Assembly (NCBI RefSeq): GCF_020400585.1
Contig: NZ_JAINVF010000005.1
Coordinates: 310,001-374,000 of the forward strand
From: Streptomyces sp. NK08204
GTDB taxonomy: Bacteria; Actinomycetota; Actinomycetes; Streptomycetales; Streptomycetaceae
Direction of reading: 5' to 3'
DNA: 64,000 nt
Shown piece after piece: positions 8,610-17,646 of this stretch (positions are counted from its first letter, which is position 1; the number at the start of each line of letters is the position of its first letter). Under the pieces are notes generated by a model. It was not told where the DNA came from. It ran no database searches and worked only from the letters and a program-made list of their open reading frames with translations. The translations under genes and the position numbers were made by a program.

Positions 8610-10127
8610 GTGAGCACCGAGAACGAGGGCAACGCGGTACCCCCGGCCCCGTCCGCACCTCCCGTGCCGGTGGCATCTCCCGCTGCTTCCCCGCAGGGCT
8701 CCGCGCCCGAGGGGAACGCACCGACGGCTCCACTCCCGCCGGTGCCTGCAGCGCAGGCCCAGGAAAACCCCGCCGAGGGCGCCCAGCCGCCCTCCCCCGC
8801 CCCTGCAGCCACCCCCGTCACCCCGGTCACCCCCGCCGCCCCCGCCGCCCCCGACGGCTCTTGGCCGTCCCCGCCGCCGGCCACTCCTGCGTACGGCGCC
8901 GGCGACGCGGGGGCCTACGGAGCTGCCGGTGCCGGTGCCGGTGCCGGTGCGGGTGGTGCCGGGGCCGGCTGGGGAGCGTCGTACCAGCAGCCCGCGTCCA
9001 AGCCCCGCAACGGGCGCGGCGGACTGGTCGCCGCGGTCCTGGTGGCGGCCCTGGTCGCGGGTGGCCTGGGCGGTGGCCTCGGCTACACGCTGGCCAAGGA
9101 CAACGACAACAACGGCTCCACCACCGTCTCCGCCTCCGACAACGGAGTCGCGCAGGTCAGGCGCGCCCCCGGCACGATCGCCAACGTGGCCGCCAGGGCG
9201 CTGCCCAGCACCGTCACCATCGAGGCGGAGAGCAGCAGCGGCGAGGGCGGTACCGGCACGGGGTTCGTCTTCGACACCCAGGGCCACATCGTCACCAACA
9301 ACCATGTGGTGGCCGACGCCGTGAACGGCGGCAAGCTCACGGCCACCTTCCCGGACGGCAAGAAGTACGACGCCGAGATCGTCGGTCACGCACAGGGCTA
9401 CGACGTCGCCGTCATCAGGCTCAAGAACGCCCCCGGCGACCTGAAGCCGCTTGCCCTCGGCGACTCCGACAAGGTGGCCGTCGGCGACGAGACCATCGCC
9501 ATCGGCGCGCCCTTCGGCCTGTCCAACACGGTCACGACCGGCATCATCAGCGCCAAGAACCGCCCGGTGGCCTCCAGCGACGGCAGCGCCAGCAGCAAGG
9601 CGTCCTACATGAGCGCCCTGCAGACCGACGCGTCCATCAACCCGGGCAACTCCGGCGGCCCGCTGCTGGACGCCTCCGGCGCGGTGATCGGCATCAACTC
9701 CGCGATCCAGTCGACCAACAGCGGCGGCTTCGGCTCCGGCCAGTCCGGCTCGATCGGCCTGGGCTTCGCCATCCCCATCAACCAGGCCAAGTACGTCGCC
9801 CAGCAGCTGATCAAGACCGGCAAGCCGGTGTACGCCAGGATCGGCGCGTCGGTGTCCCTGGAGGAGTCCACCGGCGGCGCGAAGATCACCGACCAGGGCG
9901 CGGGCGGCTCCGCCCCGGTCGAGGCGGGCGGCCCGGCCGACAAGGCGGGCCTCAAGCCGGGTGACGTCATCACCAAGCTGGACGGCATGGTGATCGACAG
10001 CGGCCCGACCCTGATCGGGGACATCTGGACCCACAAGCCGGGCGACAGGGTCACGATCACCTACAAGCGGTCGGGCCAGGAGCACACGGCGAACCTCGTC
10101 CTCGGCTCGCGCGTGGGAGACAACTGA
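8610..10127 (+). CDS. Membrane-anchored HtrA/DegP-like serine protease
   Basis: A 505-residue envelope protease. A long Pro/Ala-rich cytoplasmic region (1-137) with a Gly/Ala run leads to one transmembrane helix (about 139-165), a trypsin-like domain and a C-terminal PDZ domain (about 415-505, PADKAGLKPGDVI). The catalytic triad is intact: H232 (TNNHVV), D265 (GYDVAV) and S348 (NPGNSGGP). Such enzymes degrade or chaperone misfolded exported proteins and often respond to envelope stress. The GTG start has a GGAGAAGAGCT ribosome site. A 15-bp direct repeat precedes it. tRNA-Ser lies downstream. Confidence 0.92.
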   Translation: MSTENEGNAVPPAPSAPPVPVASPAASPQGSAPEGNAPTAPLPPVPAAQAQENPAEGAQPPSPAPAATPVTPVTPAAPAAPDGSWPSPPPATPAYGAGDAGAYGAAGAGAGAGAGGAGAGWGASYQQPASKPRNGRGGLVAAVLVAALVAGGLGGGLGYTLAKDNDNNGSTTVSASDNGVAQVRRAPGTIANVAARALPSTVTIEAESSSGEGGTGTGFVFDTQGHIVTNNHVVADAVNGGKLTATFPDGKKYDAEIVGHAQGYDVAVIRLKNAPGDLKPLALGDSDKVAVGDETIAIGAPFGLSNTVTTGIISAKNRPVASSDGSASSKASYMSALQTDASINPGNSGGPLLDASGAVIGINSAIQSTNSGGFGSGQSGSIGLGFAIPINQAKYVAQQLIKTGKPVYARIGASVSLEESTGGAKITDQGAGGSAPVEAGGPADKAGLKPGDVITKLDGMVIDSGPTLIGDIWTHKPGDRVTITYKRSGQEHTANLVLGSRVGDN

Positions 10128-10200
10128 CCACAGGCACGCGCGCACGCGCACAGCCGCGGACCACGCCACCACGATCCGGCCCGAGGCCGGTACGCTGTAC

Positions 10201-10223
10201 CCCGCCTGCCGATCACAGGCGGG
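10201..10223 (+). terminator. Hairpin between htrA and tRNA-Ser
   Basis: CCCGCCTG (10201-10208) and CAGGCGGG (10216-10223) form an 8-bp stem with a 7-nt loop, 73 bases after the htrA stop and just ahead of the tRNA. Probably the htrA terminator. Confidence 0.5.
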
Positions 10224-10228
10224 CGCCG

Positions 10229-10315
10229 GGAGGTGTGCCCGAGCGGCCGAAGGGAACGGTCTTGAAAACCGTCGTGGCAGCGATGTCACCGTGGGTTCAA
10301 ATCCCACCGCCTCCG
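10229..10315 (+). tRNA. tRNA-Ser(UGA)
   Basis: Acceptor GGAGGTG (10229-10235) pairs with CGCCTCC (10308-10314) with one G-T wobble; discriminator G at 10315. The loop CTTGAAA gives anticodon TGA at 10263-10265, a long class II variable arm follows, and the T arm reads GGTTCAAATCC. CCA is not encoded. Confidence 0.97.
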
Positions 10316-10329
10316 CACAGGTGTTGTCC

Positions 10330-10370
10330 GTAAGAAGGGGTGTCTCTCACTGAGAGACACCCCTTCTTAC
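10330..10370 (+). terminator. tRNA-Ser(UGA) terminator
   Basis: A perfect 19-bp inverted repeat (10330-10348 and 10352-10370) with a 3-nt loop ACT, 14 bases after the tRNA. No T tract follows, as is usual in Streptomyces. It marks the boundary to an AT-rich accessory stretch. Confidence 0.8.
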
Positions 10371-10472
10371 GTGGAAGCCTCCCCCACGTCGTGTTGTGGG
10401 AAAATCATTTCTTCGCCCCGTGGGTATCCGGGGCAATGGGTGCATCATGTTTTCGTACAGGGTTATATGCAT
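10347..10472 (-). CDS. Possible 41-residue peptide in AT-rich island
   Basis: A minus-strand ATG at 10472 has a very good ribosome site (GAGGAGGGATCCAGG ahead of ATG), unusual here. It opens a 41-residue frame starting MHITLYENMMHPLPRIPT and ending inside the tRNA terminator. The region is clearly less GC-rich than its surroundings. No family is recognised. It could be a remnant of a mobile-element gene whose 3' end abutted the tRNA, or an accidental frame. Confidence 0.25.
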   Translation of the reverse strand: MHITLYENMMHPLPRIPTGRRNDFPTTRRGGGFHVRRGVSQ

Positions 10473-10562
10473 CCTGGATCCCTCCTCGATTAAATAATTA
10501 TCCAGGCATCCGTCCACCCATTTGCCACGCATCCGCAGCAGGGGGGCGGCGTTAGTTGGGAT

Positions 10563-10790
10563 ATGAATAAGACAGCCGAGGAGGGGCGCTGCCGCCTCCT
10601 CGCGGATCAAGAGCGAGAGGGCGGAGCCGCCAGTCGGGTGACGCTGACGATGGGCGAGCTTCACGCTGTGGCCAACGTGACTGAGTCCCCTCTGTCAGAA
10701 TTCCTGGATGCAATGAGCACACTAGAAGCCGATATCACTCGGCGATGGGTCACGTGCGAAGGTCGATACTCCTTCCTGGGAGTGGAATAG
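10563..10790 (+). CDS. Hypothetical 75-residue protein
   Basis: An ATG-initiated frame (MNKTAEEGRCRLLADQ) in sequence of lower GC than the core genes, 13 bases upstream of the DUF2637-like gene on the same strand. It is acidic and mostly helical by appearance, without a signal peptide, cysteine motif or recognised domain. The ribosome site is weak (GGGAT). Codon use is less GC-biased than in neighbours, in keeping with transferred DNA. Function unknown, and existence uncertain. Confidence 0.35.
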   Translation: MNKTAEEGRCRLLADQEREGGAASRVTLTMGELHAVANVTESPLSEFLDAMSTLEADITRRWVTCEGRYSFLGVE

Positions 10791-10803
10791 TCAGGCTATC
10801 TTC

Positions 10804-11715
10804 ATGTATCGCGAGGGAATCCATCACCACCGAGTGCGTTCCACCGATGACCTGGAGATGCACTACGAGACAGGCAGGGGTCGTCACCGGGCCCCGACCG
10901 ACGTTTTCTCGGCGCCCTTGCAGCCGCCGGATGCGGCCTGGGATCCGGCCGAGGAACTGGCCTGGATGCTCCAGGAAGCCATGGGGGAGCGGCGCTCGAG
11001 AACTCCTATGGCCCGCGACAGGGTGTCAGTCACCGCTCCGGCCCCCGGCCGGCCCATGCGGAAGTTCCAGGAGATCGCGCCGGAACCGCCGCCGTGGAAG
11101 AGAGTCTCCCGTCGGCACCGTAAGGTTCGTGAGCGCAAGCGCCTGAGCAGATTCCAAGCCGCCAGTCATCTGGTGGCCGCGCTGGCGGCAGTCATCGCCT
11201 CCGCGGTGAGTTTCTTCAGTGCAGTGGTTGTCTGCAATCCCCTGCGCGCCGTGGCTGCGGCCCGCGTACACGGCGACATCGTCGCGTGGTGGCCTCTGAT
11301 GGTGTACGGGCCCTGGCTGGTCGCGTCGCTCTCCATCCTCAGGGCCGCCATGCACCAGCGCCGCGCCGTGCACTCGTGGTGCATCGTCCTGTTCTTTTCG
11401 ACGATCACGATCTTCCTGTGTGTCGTTCAGGTGCAGAGGACCTTCCTCGACACCACGGCGGCCGCCTTGCCGGGACTCGCTTCTCTGGCCTGCTTCCAGC
11501 AAGCTGTCCGCCAGGTCACCCTGACCCGCGCGCCCCGTAGGTCGATGCCGCGGCACCGGCTGAGGCACCACCCACTGTGTGACGCTTCCGATGAAGGCCG
11601 CACCGTCGCGGTGTCGGCCAGGACCACTCACGTACAAGGCACGCATCAATATCGCGGCCAGGTTCGTTCCCAGACAGCCGTGCACGGCGCGAATACCAGG
11701 GCCTCAGCGCCATGA
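10804..11715 (+). CDS. DUF2637-like membrane protein, possible ICE remnant
   Basis: A 303-residue protein. A hydrophilic N-terminal half (to about 115) with a run of basic residues is followed by four hydrophobic segments (about 120-145, 155-180, 195-215 and 218-235) and a basic tail. The core HGDIVAWWPLMVYGPWLVA resembles the DUF2637 region found in actinomycete conjugative elements (SpdB-like spread proteins) and some ParB-linked loci. No integrase, Tra/FtsK or replication gene is nearby, so if it came with an element the rest is gone. An alternative start is the ATG at 10858. Similarity is judged by eye. Confidence 0.5.
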   Translation: MYREGIHHHRVRSTDDLEMHYETGRGRHRAPTDVFSAPLQPPDAAWDPAEELAWMLQEAMGERRSRTPMARDRVSVTAPAPGRPMRKFQEIAPEPPPWKRVSRRHRKVRERKRLSRFQAASHLVAALAAVIASAVSFFSAVVVCNPLRAVAAARVHGDIVAWWPLMVYGPWLVASLSILRAAMHQRRAVHSWCIVLFFSTITIFLCVVQVQRTFLDTTAAALPGLASLACFQQAVRQVTLTRAPRRSMPRHRLRHHPLCDASDEGRTVAVSARTTHVQGTHQYRGQVRSQTAVHGANTRASAP

Positions 11716-11909
11716 CCTGCGGGGGCAGTGATGTCCGGCCTGCCGGGAGATGACGCCCGCGGCTGTGCCGCAGGTCCGGCGACGACCGGCCTTCGGAAAG
11801 GCACAGCCGGAGCCGTGCTCGCCCCCGGTGCACCGAAGCAGGCGAAGCGTCCGCCACGGCCGGGACGCCTGCCTGCCCCTCGTCTGACCGCCCATCGGAA
11901 GGGACTCGG

Positions 11910-12887
11910 ATGGACCTGCACGACAGCAGCGTGACCGAGCAGGCCGTCCTGGCCGTCCTCACTGGTACCCCGCTCGCGGAGGCCGCCGACTGGGCGCACA
12001 CCTTCCCCGGGCATCTCGCCGAGGCCGCCGCGCGCTATCGTGCGGCCGGCCGCATGGCCCTCGCAACACGTCCGGACCCCTCGGGGTGGCACCAGGTGAA
12101 CATCGAGTTCGCCGACTATCCGACCGCCGAACTCACCTTCTTCACCTACCTCCTGCCGCCCTTGAGGGAGGCGACTGACACCGGGATGGTGGGTTCCTGG
12201 TGGTTCGTCCGCAAATACCCCTGCTGGCGCCTCCGCGTCACTCCCGGCCGGGAGGCCACGGACGAGGAACTGTCGGAGCACCTCGCCGGTGTCCTCAACA
12301 GCGCGGTGTCGTGGGGTGTGGTCAAGCGCTGGCGGTCAGTCCTGTACGAACCGAAGACGATGGCGTTCGGCGGCCCGGAGGGCATCGAGATCGCTCACGA
12401 CTTGTTCCATATCGACAGCGTGGGCGCCCTCGACTATCTGCACCGGACGAGCACGGCTGCCGACGGGACACTCGACGCCATGACGACCTCGCTTCTCGTC
12501 ATCAGCCACTTCCTCCGGGCCGCCGACCAGGGGTGGAGCGACCAGGGAGACGTATGGGCGCGCGTCGAGGAGAAACGGCCCCTGCCCGAGGACGTCACGG
12601 CGGACCGTGTCGCCGCCATGACCGGGACGCTCCATGAGCTTCTGACGATGGACACCGGTCTCGTCGACACGAACACCGGCCAACTCGCTGCGTACGCGGA
12701 CTGGGCGGCCGGAATGCAGCGCGGCGGCCAAGCCATCGCGCTCGCCGCGAACGCAGGGCTCCTCGGCGTGGGCACACGCGGCATCCTGGCCCGGCACATC
12801 CTCTGTCAGTGGAACCGCATGGGCTTCACCCCGCGCCAACAGGGCATCTGGGCACGAGCGGCACGCGAGACGATCCTCGGGGCCTGA
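11910..12887 (+). CDS. Thiopeptide-type bacteriocin biosynthesis (SpaB_C) protein, orphan
   Basis: A 325-residue protein matching the C-terminal elimination domain of split LanB-type dehydratases. A short N-terminal helical region (EQAVLAVLTGTPLAEAADWA) precedes the SpaB_C domain, with WHQVNIEFADY near 51-61, SWWFVRKYPCWRLRV, and later AFGGPEGIEIAHDLFHIDS. In class I lanthipeptide and thiopeptide pathways this domain removes glutamate from glutamylated Ser/Thr to give dehydroamino acids. The GGAAGGGACTCGG ribosome site supports the ATG. No glutamylating LanB domain, cyclase, protease or precursor peptide is seen nearby, so the gene is an orphan, perhaps acting in trans. Confidence 0.8.
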   Translation: MDLHDSSVTEQAVLAVLTGTPLAEAADWAHTFPGHLAEAAARYRAAGRMALATRPDPSGWHQVNIEFADYPTAELTFFTYLLPPLREATDTGMVGSWWFVRKYPCWRLRVTPGREATDEELSEHLAGVLNSAVSWGVVKRWRSVLYEPKTMAFGGPEGIEIAHDLFHIDSVGALDYLHRTSTAADGTLDAMTTSLLVISHFLRAADQGWSDQGDVWARVEEKRPLPEDVTADRVAAMTGTLHELLTMDTGLVDTNTGQLAAYADWAAGMQRGGQAIALAANAGLLGVGTRGILARHILCQWNRMGFTPRQQGIWARAARETILGA

Positions 12888-12993
12888 CCACGCGCATGCC
12901 GCGCGCCGGGGCGTGCTGAATCCTGCGGCGCCCCCGCGCGGTCCCCTTCGGAAGGCAGGGTGGTGGTGACCCGGCCCTGATCCCCGGCGTGGC

Positions 12994-13863
12994 TCACGGG
13001 CGGTGTCCCGTCATGCGGGCCGCCGAGGCGATCGTCGCCCGGGCCTCGCGTTCCGTCAGGCCGGTGTCGAGGGCCGCCTCGGTCAGAGGGATGACCAGAG
13101 CCGGGCCGATGCCGTTCTCGTAGGCGCGGCAGGCCGCCCAGAACAGACGGGTGTTGCGCTGGCCCTCATGGGCGGTCAGGACGAAGTGGACCAGGCCCCG
13201 GCCGTGGTCGCAGGGCGGCGCCACCGGGTGCGGGGCGCGTGGGGGCGGAAGGAGCAGGCGCAGGAGGGCCGGCGGACACGGTGCCGGGGGCAGGTGCCCG
13301 GTGCCGGGGGCGGTGGTGTAGACGCCGTGGCCGGTGCGGGAGCCGGGGCCGACGAGGTAGCCGCCGGCGCCCCGGATGTCGATGCCGGGGGCGAGCCGGC
13401 CGGCCGAGTTGAGGACGACGACGTCCGGCGGGCCGGTCAGCCAGAGGTGGCGGCCACCGCTCGGGGTGAGGACGACGACTGTCTCCGGGATCGTGAACAG
13501 GTGGCGCAGGGCCAGTTCGCGCAGGGCCGCAAAGGAGTCGGTGGTCGCCTTCGTGTCGAGGTCGACGCCGATCAGGTGGTGCGGGGGCAGCCCGCAGGCG
13601 ATGCCGTAGCCGGAGGCCCAGGGCGCGGCGGTGAAGAGTTCGCGGATGCGGACCGGGTCGGTCGAGGCGTCGTACACGCCGTGACCGAAGCGCCCGCACT
13701 CGCCGTGGCAGGGCGGTCGTGCCGGAGCGGGATCGTCGCGGTGGGGGGAGCGCAGGGCCGGGAGTTTCGTCCGGGACAGGGGGATGACGGCCAGTCCGCG
13801 TTCGGCGGCTGACAGGGCGTGCGCGAGGGCCGACGTCGTGGCCTGCCGGTCGGGGATGGCCAT
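12994..13863 (-). CDS. Prim-pol domain protein (catalytic motifs intact)
   Basis: A 289-residue protein with the bifunctional primase-polymerase N-terminal domain. Motif I is intact (LIGVDLDTK, hhhDhD), as are motif II (SGGRHLWLT) and the later GIDIRGAGGYLVGPGS with its arginine-glycine signature. The end (about 210-289, with GQRNTRLFWAACRA and EREARATIASA) is the short helical module often following prim-pol; the helicase domain of plasmid and ICE replicases is absent. Such stand-alone proteins are common in Streptomyces and have no settled role. It lies convergent to the orphan SpaB_C gene and may belong to the same accessory stretch. Confidence 0.85.
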   Translation of the reverse strand: MAIPDRQATTSALAHALSAAERGLAVIPLSRTKLPALRSPHRDDPAPARPPCHGECGRFGHGVYDASTDPVRIRELFTAAPWASGYGIACGLPPHHLIGVDLDTKATTDSFAALRELALRHLFTIPETVVVLTPSGGRHLWLTGPPDVVVLNSAGRLAPGIDIRGAGGYLVGPGSRTGHGVYTTAPGTGHLPPAPCPPALLRLLLPPPRAPHPVAPPCDHGRGLVHFVLTAHEGQRNTRLFWAACRAYENGIGPALVIPLTEAALDTGLTEREARATIASAARMTGHRP

Positions 13864-14227
13864 GCCTCTATGTTCGTACGTACGTTCGATGAAGGGAAGG
13901 GGGGCGGGGGTGATACGCCCGTACGGGGAGGCCGGCCGGAAGGCCGGGAGAACGGTTCGCCCCTTGCGGTGCTTGGCAAGGGGGGTCCGCTCCCTCCACC
14001 GTCGGAGTGTGGGGTGATCAAACAGGGCGTTGGGGGGTTTATCCGCTTGTCGTCACACTTGCGTGCGAATCAGGACTTCCTGGGGATTTGCCGGAGATCC
14101 GCTGGGCAGCTCTGGACTCGCGACGTCGTCCACGACAGCCCAGGCGGTCGGCCGAATGCCTGGGGAAAGCCGTAGTTCACGAACTCGCGGCCTCAGTGCC
14201 ACCGAATGCTGGTTCTGGAGGAACAAC
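13864..14227. other. Divergent intergenic region
   Basis: 364 bases between the prim-pol gene and the small secreted protein gene. A self-complementary CGTACGTACG (within GTTCGTACGTACGTTCGA, about 13874-13891) sits immediately upstream of the prim-pol start and could be an operator or promoter part. No gene is seen. Confidence 0.4.
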
Positions 14228-14542
14228 ATGGCAAGCATCCGTACCGCCCGCGTTCTCGCCGCTGTCTCCGCTCTCCCGCTCGCAGCCGCCCTCTTCACCG
14301 GCGTCGCGGTCGCGGACAACGGCGCCTTCGCGGGCGACGGATCGAACGCAGGCGTGGCCGGCGTCGTCGGCAGCGGGGTCGGCCACGACAACAAGGGCAA
14401 CTCGTCCACCAGTCAACAGAACGCGGTCGGCTCCGGTGCCTCGAACCAGAACAACACGGCGCAGGTGAACGGCTCCGCGTGGACGGCCCTCCAGCAGGGC
14501 AACGACAACACCGCCGTCAACTTCACCCACCTGTGGGGGTGA
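14228..14542 (+). CDS. Small secreted Asn/Gly-rich protein
   Basis: A 104-residue protein with a Sec signal peptide (basic MASIRTAR, hydrophobic core, likely cleavage after AVAD or VAVA near 30). The mature part is about 75 residues, poor in charge, rich in Asn, Gly, Ser and Gln (NNTAQVNGS, GNDNTAVNF), with no cysteine. It lacks the cysteines and motif of chaplins and is not a rodlin. The composition suggests a surface-associated or amyloid-prone protein. The ribosome site TGGAGGAAC supports the ATG. A bulged hairpin follows the stop. Confidence 0.75.
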   Translation: MASIRTARVLAAVSALPLAAALFTGVAVADNGAFAGDGSNAGVAGVVGSGVGHDNKGNSSTSQQNAVGSGASNQNNTAQVNGSAWTALQQGNDNTAVNFTHLWG

Positions 14543-14580
14543 GCCCCGGCTGAGGTCCCTCGTGGGGAGGGCCTCGGGGC
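14543..14580 (+). terminator. Hairpin after the small secreted protein gene
   Basis: A GC-rich bulged stem: GCCCC pairs with GGGGC at the base (14543-14547 and 14576-14580), then GAGG with CCTC and a short inner helix. It begins at the stop codon. Confidence 0.55.
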
Positions 14581-14596
14581 GTGCTTCAAGGTCGCA

Positions 14597-14640
14597 ACAC
14601 GTCTGTGCGGCGGTGCTCTGGTGCCGCCGCACAGACGTGT
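14597..14640. other. 17-bp perfect hairpin
   Basis: Arms at 14597-14613 and 14624-14640 (ACACGTCTGTGCGGCGG and its complement) with a 10-nt loop. It follows the previous terminator and precedes a thiolase scrap, so it may be a terminator of a lost gene or of either flanking unit. Confidence 0.55.
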
Positions 14641-14664
14641 GCGGACGTCGTGCTTTCCGGGGCC

Positions 14665-14850
14665 GACACCCACGGGGGCAGCTCGGGGAGGCGTACCTGC
14701 ACGGCGTGAACGGGGTGGCGGAGACGGTGCGGCAGCTGCGGGGCGCGGCGGTGAACCAGACACCGGAGGCGGGCCGGACCCTGGTGGCAGCCGGAACCGG
14801 AGTGCCGCCGTCCGGCCTGGTCCGGACGGTGGAGGGCTGGACCCCTGCCC
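14665..14850 (+). pseudogene. C-terminal fragment of a thiolase / lipid-transfer protein
   Basis: The frame contains GQLGEAYLHGVNGVAETV, RQLRGAAVNQ and LVAAGTGVPPSGLV, the C-terminal signature of thiolase-fold acetyl-CoA acetyltransferases and SCP-x-like proteins. The catalytic histidine motif normally reads THGGQLGE. Here THGG lies in one frame and QLGE in the next, consistent with loss of one base near 14679. Nothing upstream resembles the rest of the roughly 390-residue enzyme, so this is a truncated and frameshifted relic. Confidence 0.65.
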
Positions 14851-14989
14851 CAGGGAGAACCCGGAGGAGGCTCGGGCCCCGGTCCACCTTCAGGAGGTGC
14901 AGTCAGCCCCACCCCTACAACCTGAGGGGGACTCCGCTCCGGGACCTGCGGCCGATCCGCCGGTACCGAGCCGCTCCTAGCGTGGAGCC

Positions 14990-15544
14990 ATGACCACACC
15001 CGTCTGCACCGGCGCCTCGGTTGCCGCCGCGCCCGCGCGGCAGACCCAGGCGTACTCGTCCTTCGCGTCGTACGTGCGGGCCCGCCAGCCGGTCCTGCTG
15101 CGTACCGCCCGCTCGCTGACCGCGAACCCGTGCGATGCCGAGGACCTGCTGCAGACCGCACTCGCGAAGACGTATGTGGCATGGGAGCGGATCGAGGACC
15201 ACCGGGCGCTGGACGGTTATGTGCGCCGGGCGCTGCTGAACACGCGGACCTCGCAGTGGCGCAAGCGCCGGGTGGAGGAGTTCGTCTGCGACGAGCTGCC
15301 CGAGCCGGAGCCGGTGCCCGACGACGACCCGGCCGAGCGGCAGGCGCTGCACGATGCGATGTGGCGGGCGATCATGAAGCTCCCGGCGCGGCAGCGGGCG
15401 ATGGTCGTCCTGCGGTACTACGAGGACCTCAGCGAGGCCCAGACCGCCGAGGTGCTCGGGGTCTCGGTGGGCACGGTGAAGTCGGCGGTGTCCCGGGCGC
15501 TCGGCAAACTCCGGGAGGACCCCGAGCTGGGACCGGCGTGCTGA
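14990..15544 (+). CDS. SigE-family ECF sigma factor
   Basis: A 184-residue extracytoplasmic-function sigma factor. Region 2 (about 22-90) includes RTARSLTANPCDAEDLLQTA and the promoter-melting segment. Region 4 (about 120-180) has LPARQRAMVVLRYYEDLS and the helix-turn-helix AEVLGVSVGTVKSAVSRAL. It belongs to the actinobacterial SigE-like group with a short linker. No anti-sigma gene is adjacent: downstream is a repeat tract and then a ligase gene. The ATG has a close GGAG. Its regulon cannot be told from the sequence. Confidence 0.9.
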   Translation: MTTPVCTGASVAAAPARQTQAYSSFASYVRARQPVLLRTARSLTANPCDAEDLLQTALAKTYVAWERIEDHRALDGYVRRALLNTRTSQWRKRRVEEFVCDELPEPEPVPDDDPAERQALHDAMWRAIMKLPARQRAMVVLRYYEDLSEAQTAEVLGVSVGTVKSAVSRALGKLREDPELGPAC

Positions 15545-15565
15545 GGCGGGCAAGAGGCTGATTCC

Positions 15566-15730
15566 GGCACCTCCGCGTCTGGCACCTCCGCGTCTGGCAC
15601 CTCCGCGTCTGGCACCTCCGCGTCTGGCGCCTGCGGCGTCCGGGATCTGCGGCGTCCGGCACCTGCGGTGTCAGGATGGGCGGCGTCCGAGAGTGTCCGG
15701 CGTCCGGGATGTCCGGCGTCAGGGGTCCCC
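15566..15730. repeat. Degenerating 15-bp tandem repeat
   Basis: Four exact copies of GGCACCTCCGCGTCT (15566-15625) run into diverged 15-16-bp units built on GGCGTCCGG up to about 15730, starting 22 bases after the sigma-factor stop. Probably a minisatellite-like intergenic tract; on the minus strand the exact copies read PDAEV repeatedly. Confidence 0.85.
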
Positions 15731-15823
15731 GGCGCCCGAGATGTCCCCCTCCGTCACCTGTGGCTGCCGGGCTCTCGGTATTCCGGTCGGTACGTGACGT
15801 GATGCATCGCCCGTACCTAGTGA

Positions 15824-15839
15824 CATACCGAGCGGTATG
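15824..15839. promoter_or_regulatory. Palindromic operator ahead of the acyl-CoA ligase
   Basis: CATACCG-AG-CGGTATG, a perfect 16-bp dyad 61 bases upstream of the ligase GTG. Its size and shape are typical of TetR-family sites governing fatty-acid genes; the regulator is not identified. Confidence 0.65.
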
Positions 15840-15899
15840 CGACCAGAATCAGGCCATCCCCTTACCACCGAGTAGGCAGAGCCGCCCCGGGAGGACGCC

Positions 15900-17555
<1,656 letters not shown>

Positions 17556-17573
17556 CCCCCGCCCACAGCAGCA

Positions 17574-17609
17574 CCGGGCGCCCGCCGCACATGGGTGGCG
17601 GGCGCCCGG
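17574..17609. terminator. Bidirectional terminator
   Basis: A perfect 13-bp stem (CCGGGCGCCCGCC at 17574-17586, complement at 17597-17609) with a 10-nt loop lies between the convergent ligase and MFS genes. Confidence 0.75.
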
Positions 17610-17646
17610 CTCGCTTTCGTACGGGACTCATCGCCTTCGTACGGGC

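Noticed and set aside
11728..11934. Frame ahead of the SpaB_C gene as a lanthipeptide precursor
   Set aside because: It has no leader-core layout, no Cys/Ser/Thr-rich C-terminus and overlaps the start of the SpaB_C gene.
14562..14993. A complete 143-residue protein starting at 14562
   Set aside because: The first 35 codons run through a perfect 17-bp hairpin, and the recognisable thiolase part is only a C-terminal scrap with a frame break at its catalytic motif.
15566..15730. Possible CRISPR array
   Set aside because: The units are 15 bp and directly abutting, with no spacers and no cas genes; it is a simple tandem repeat.
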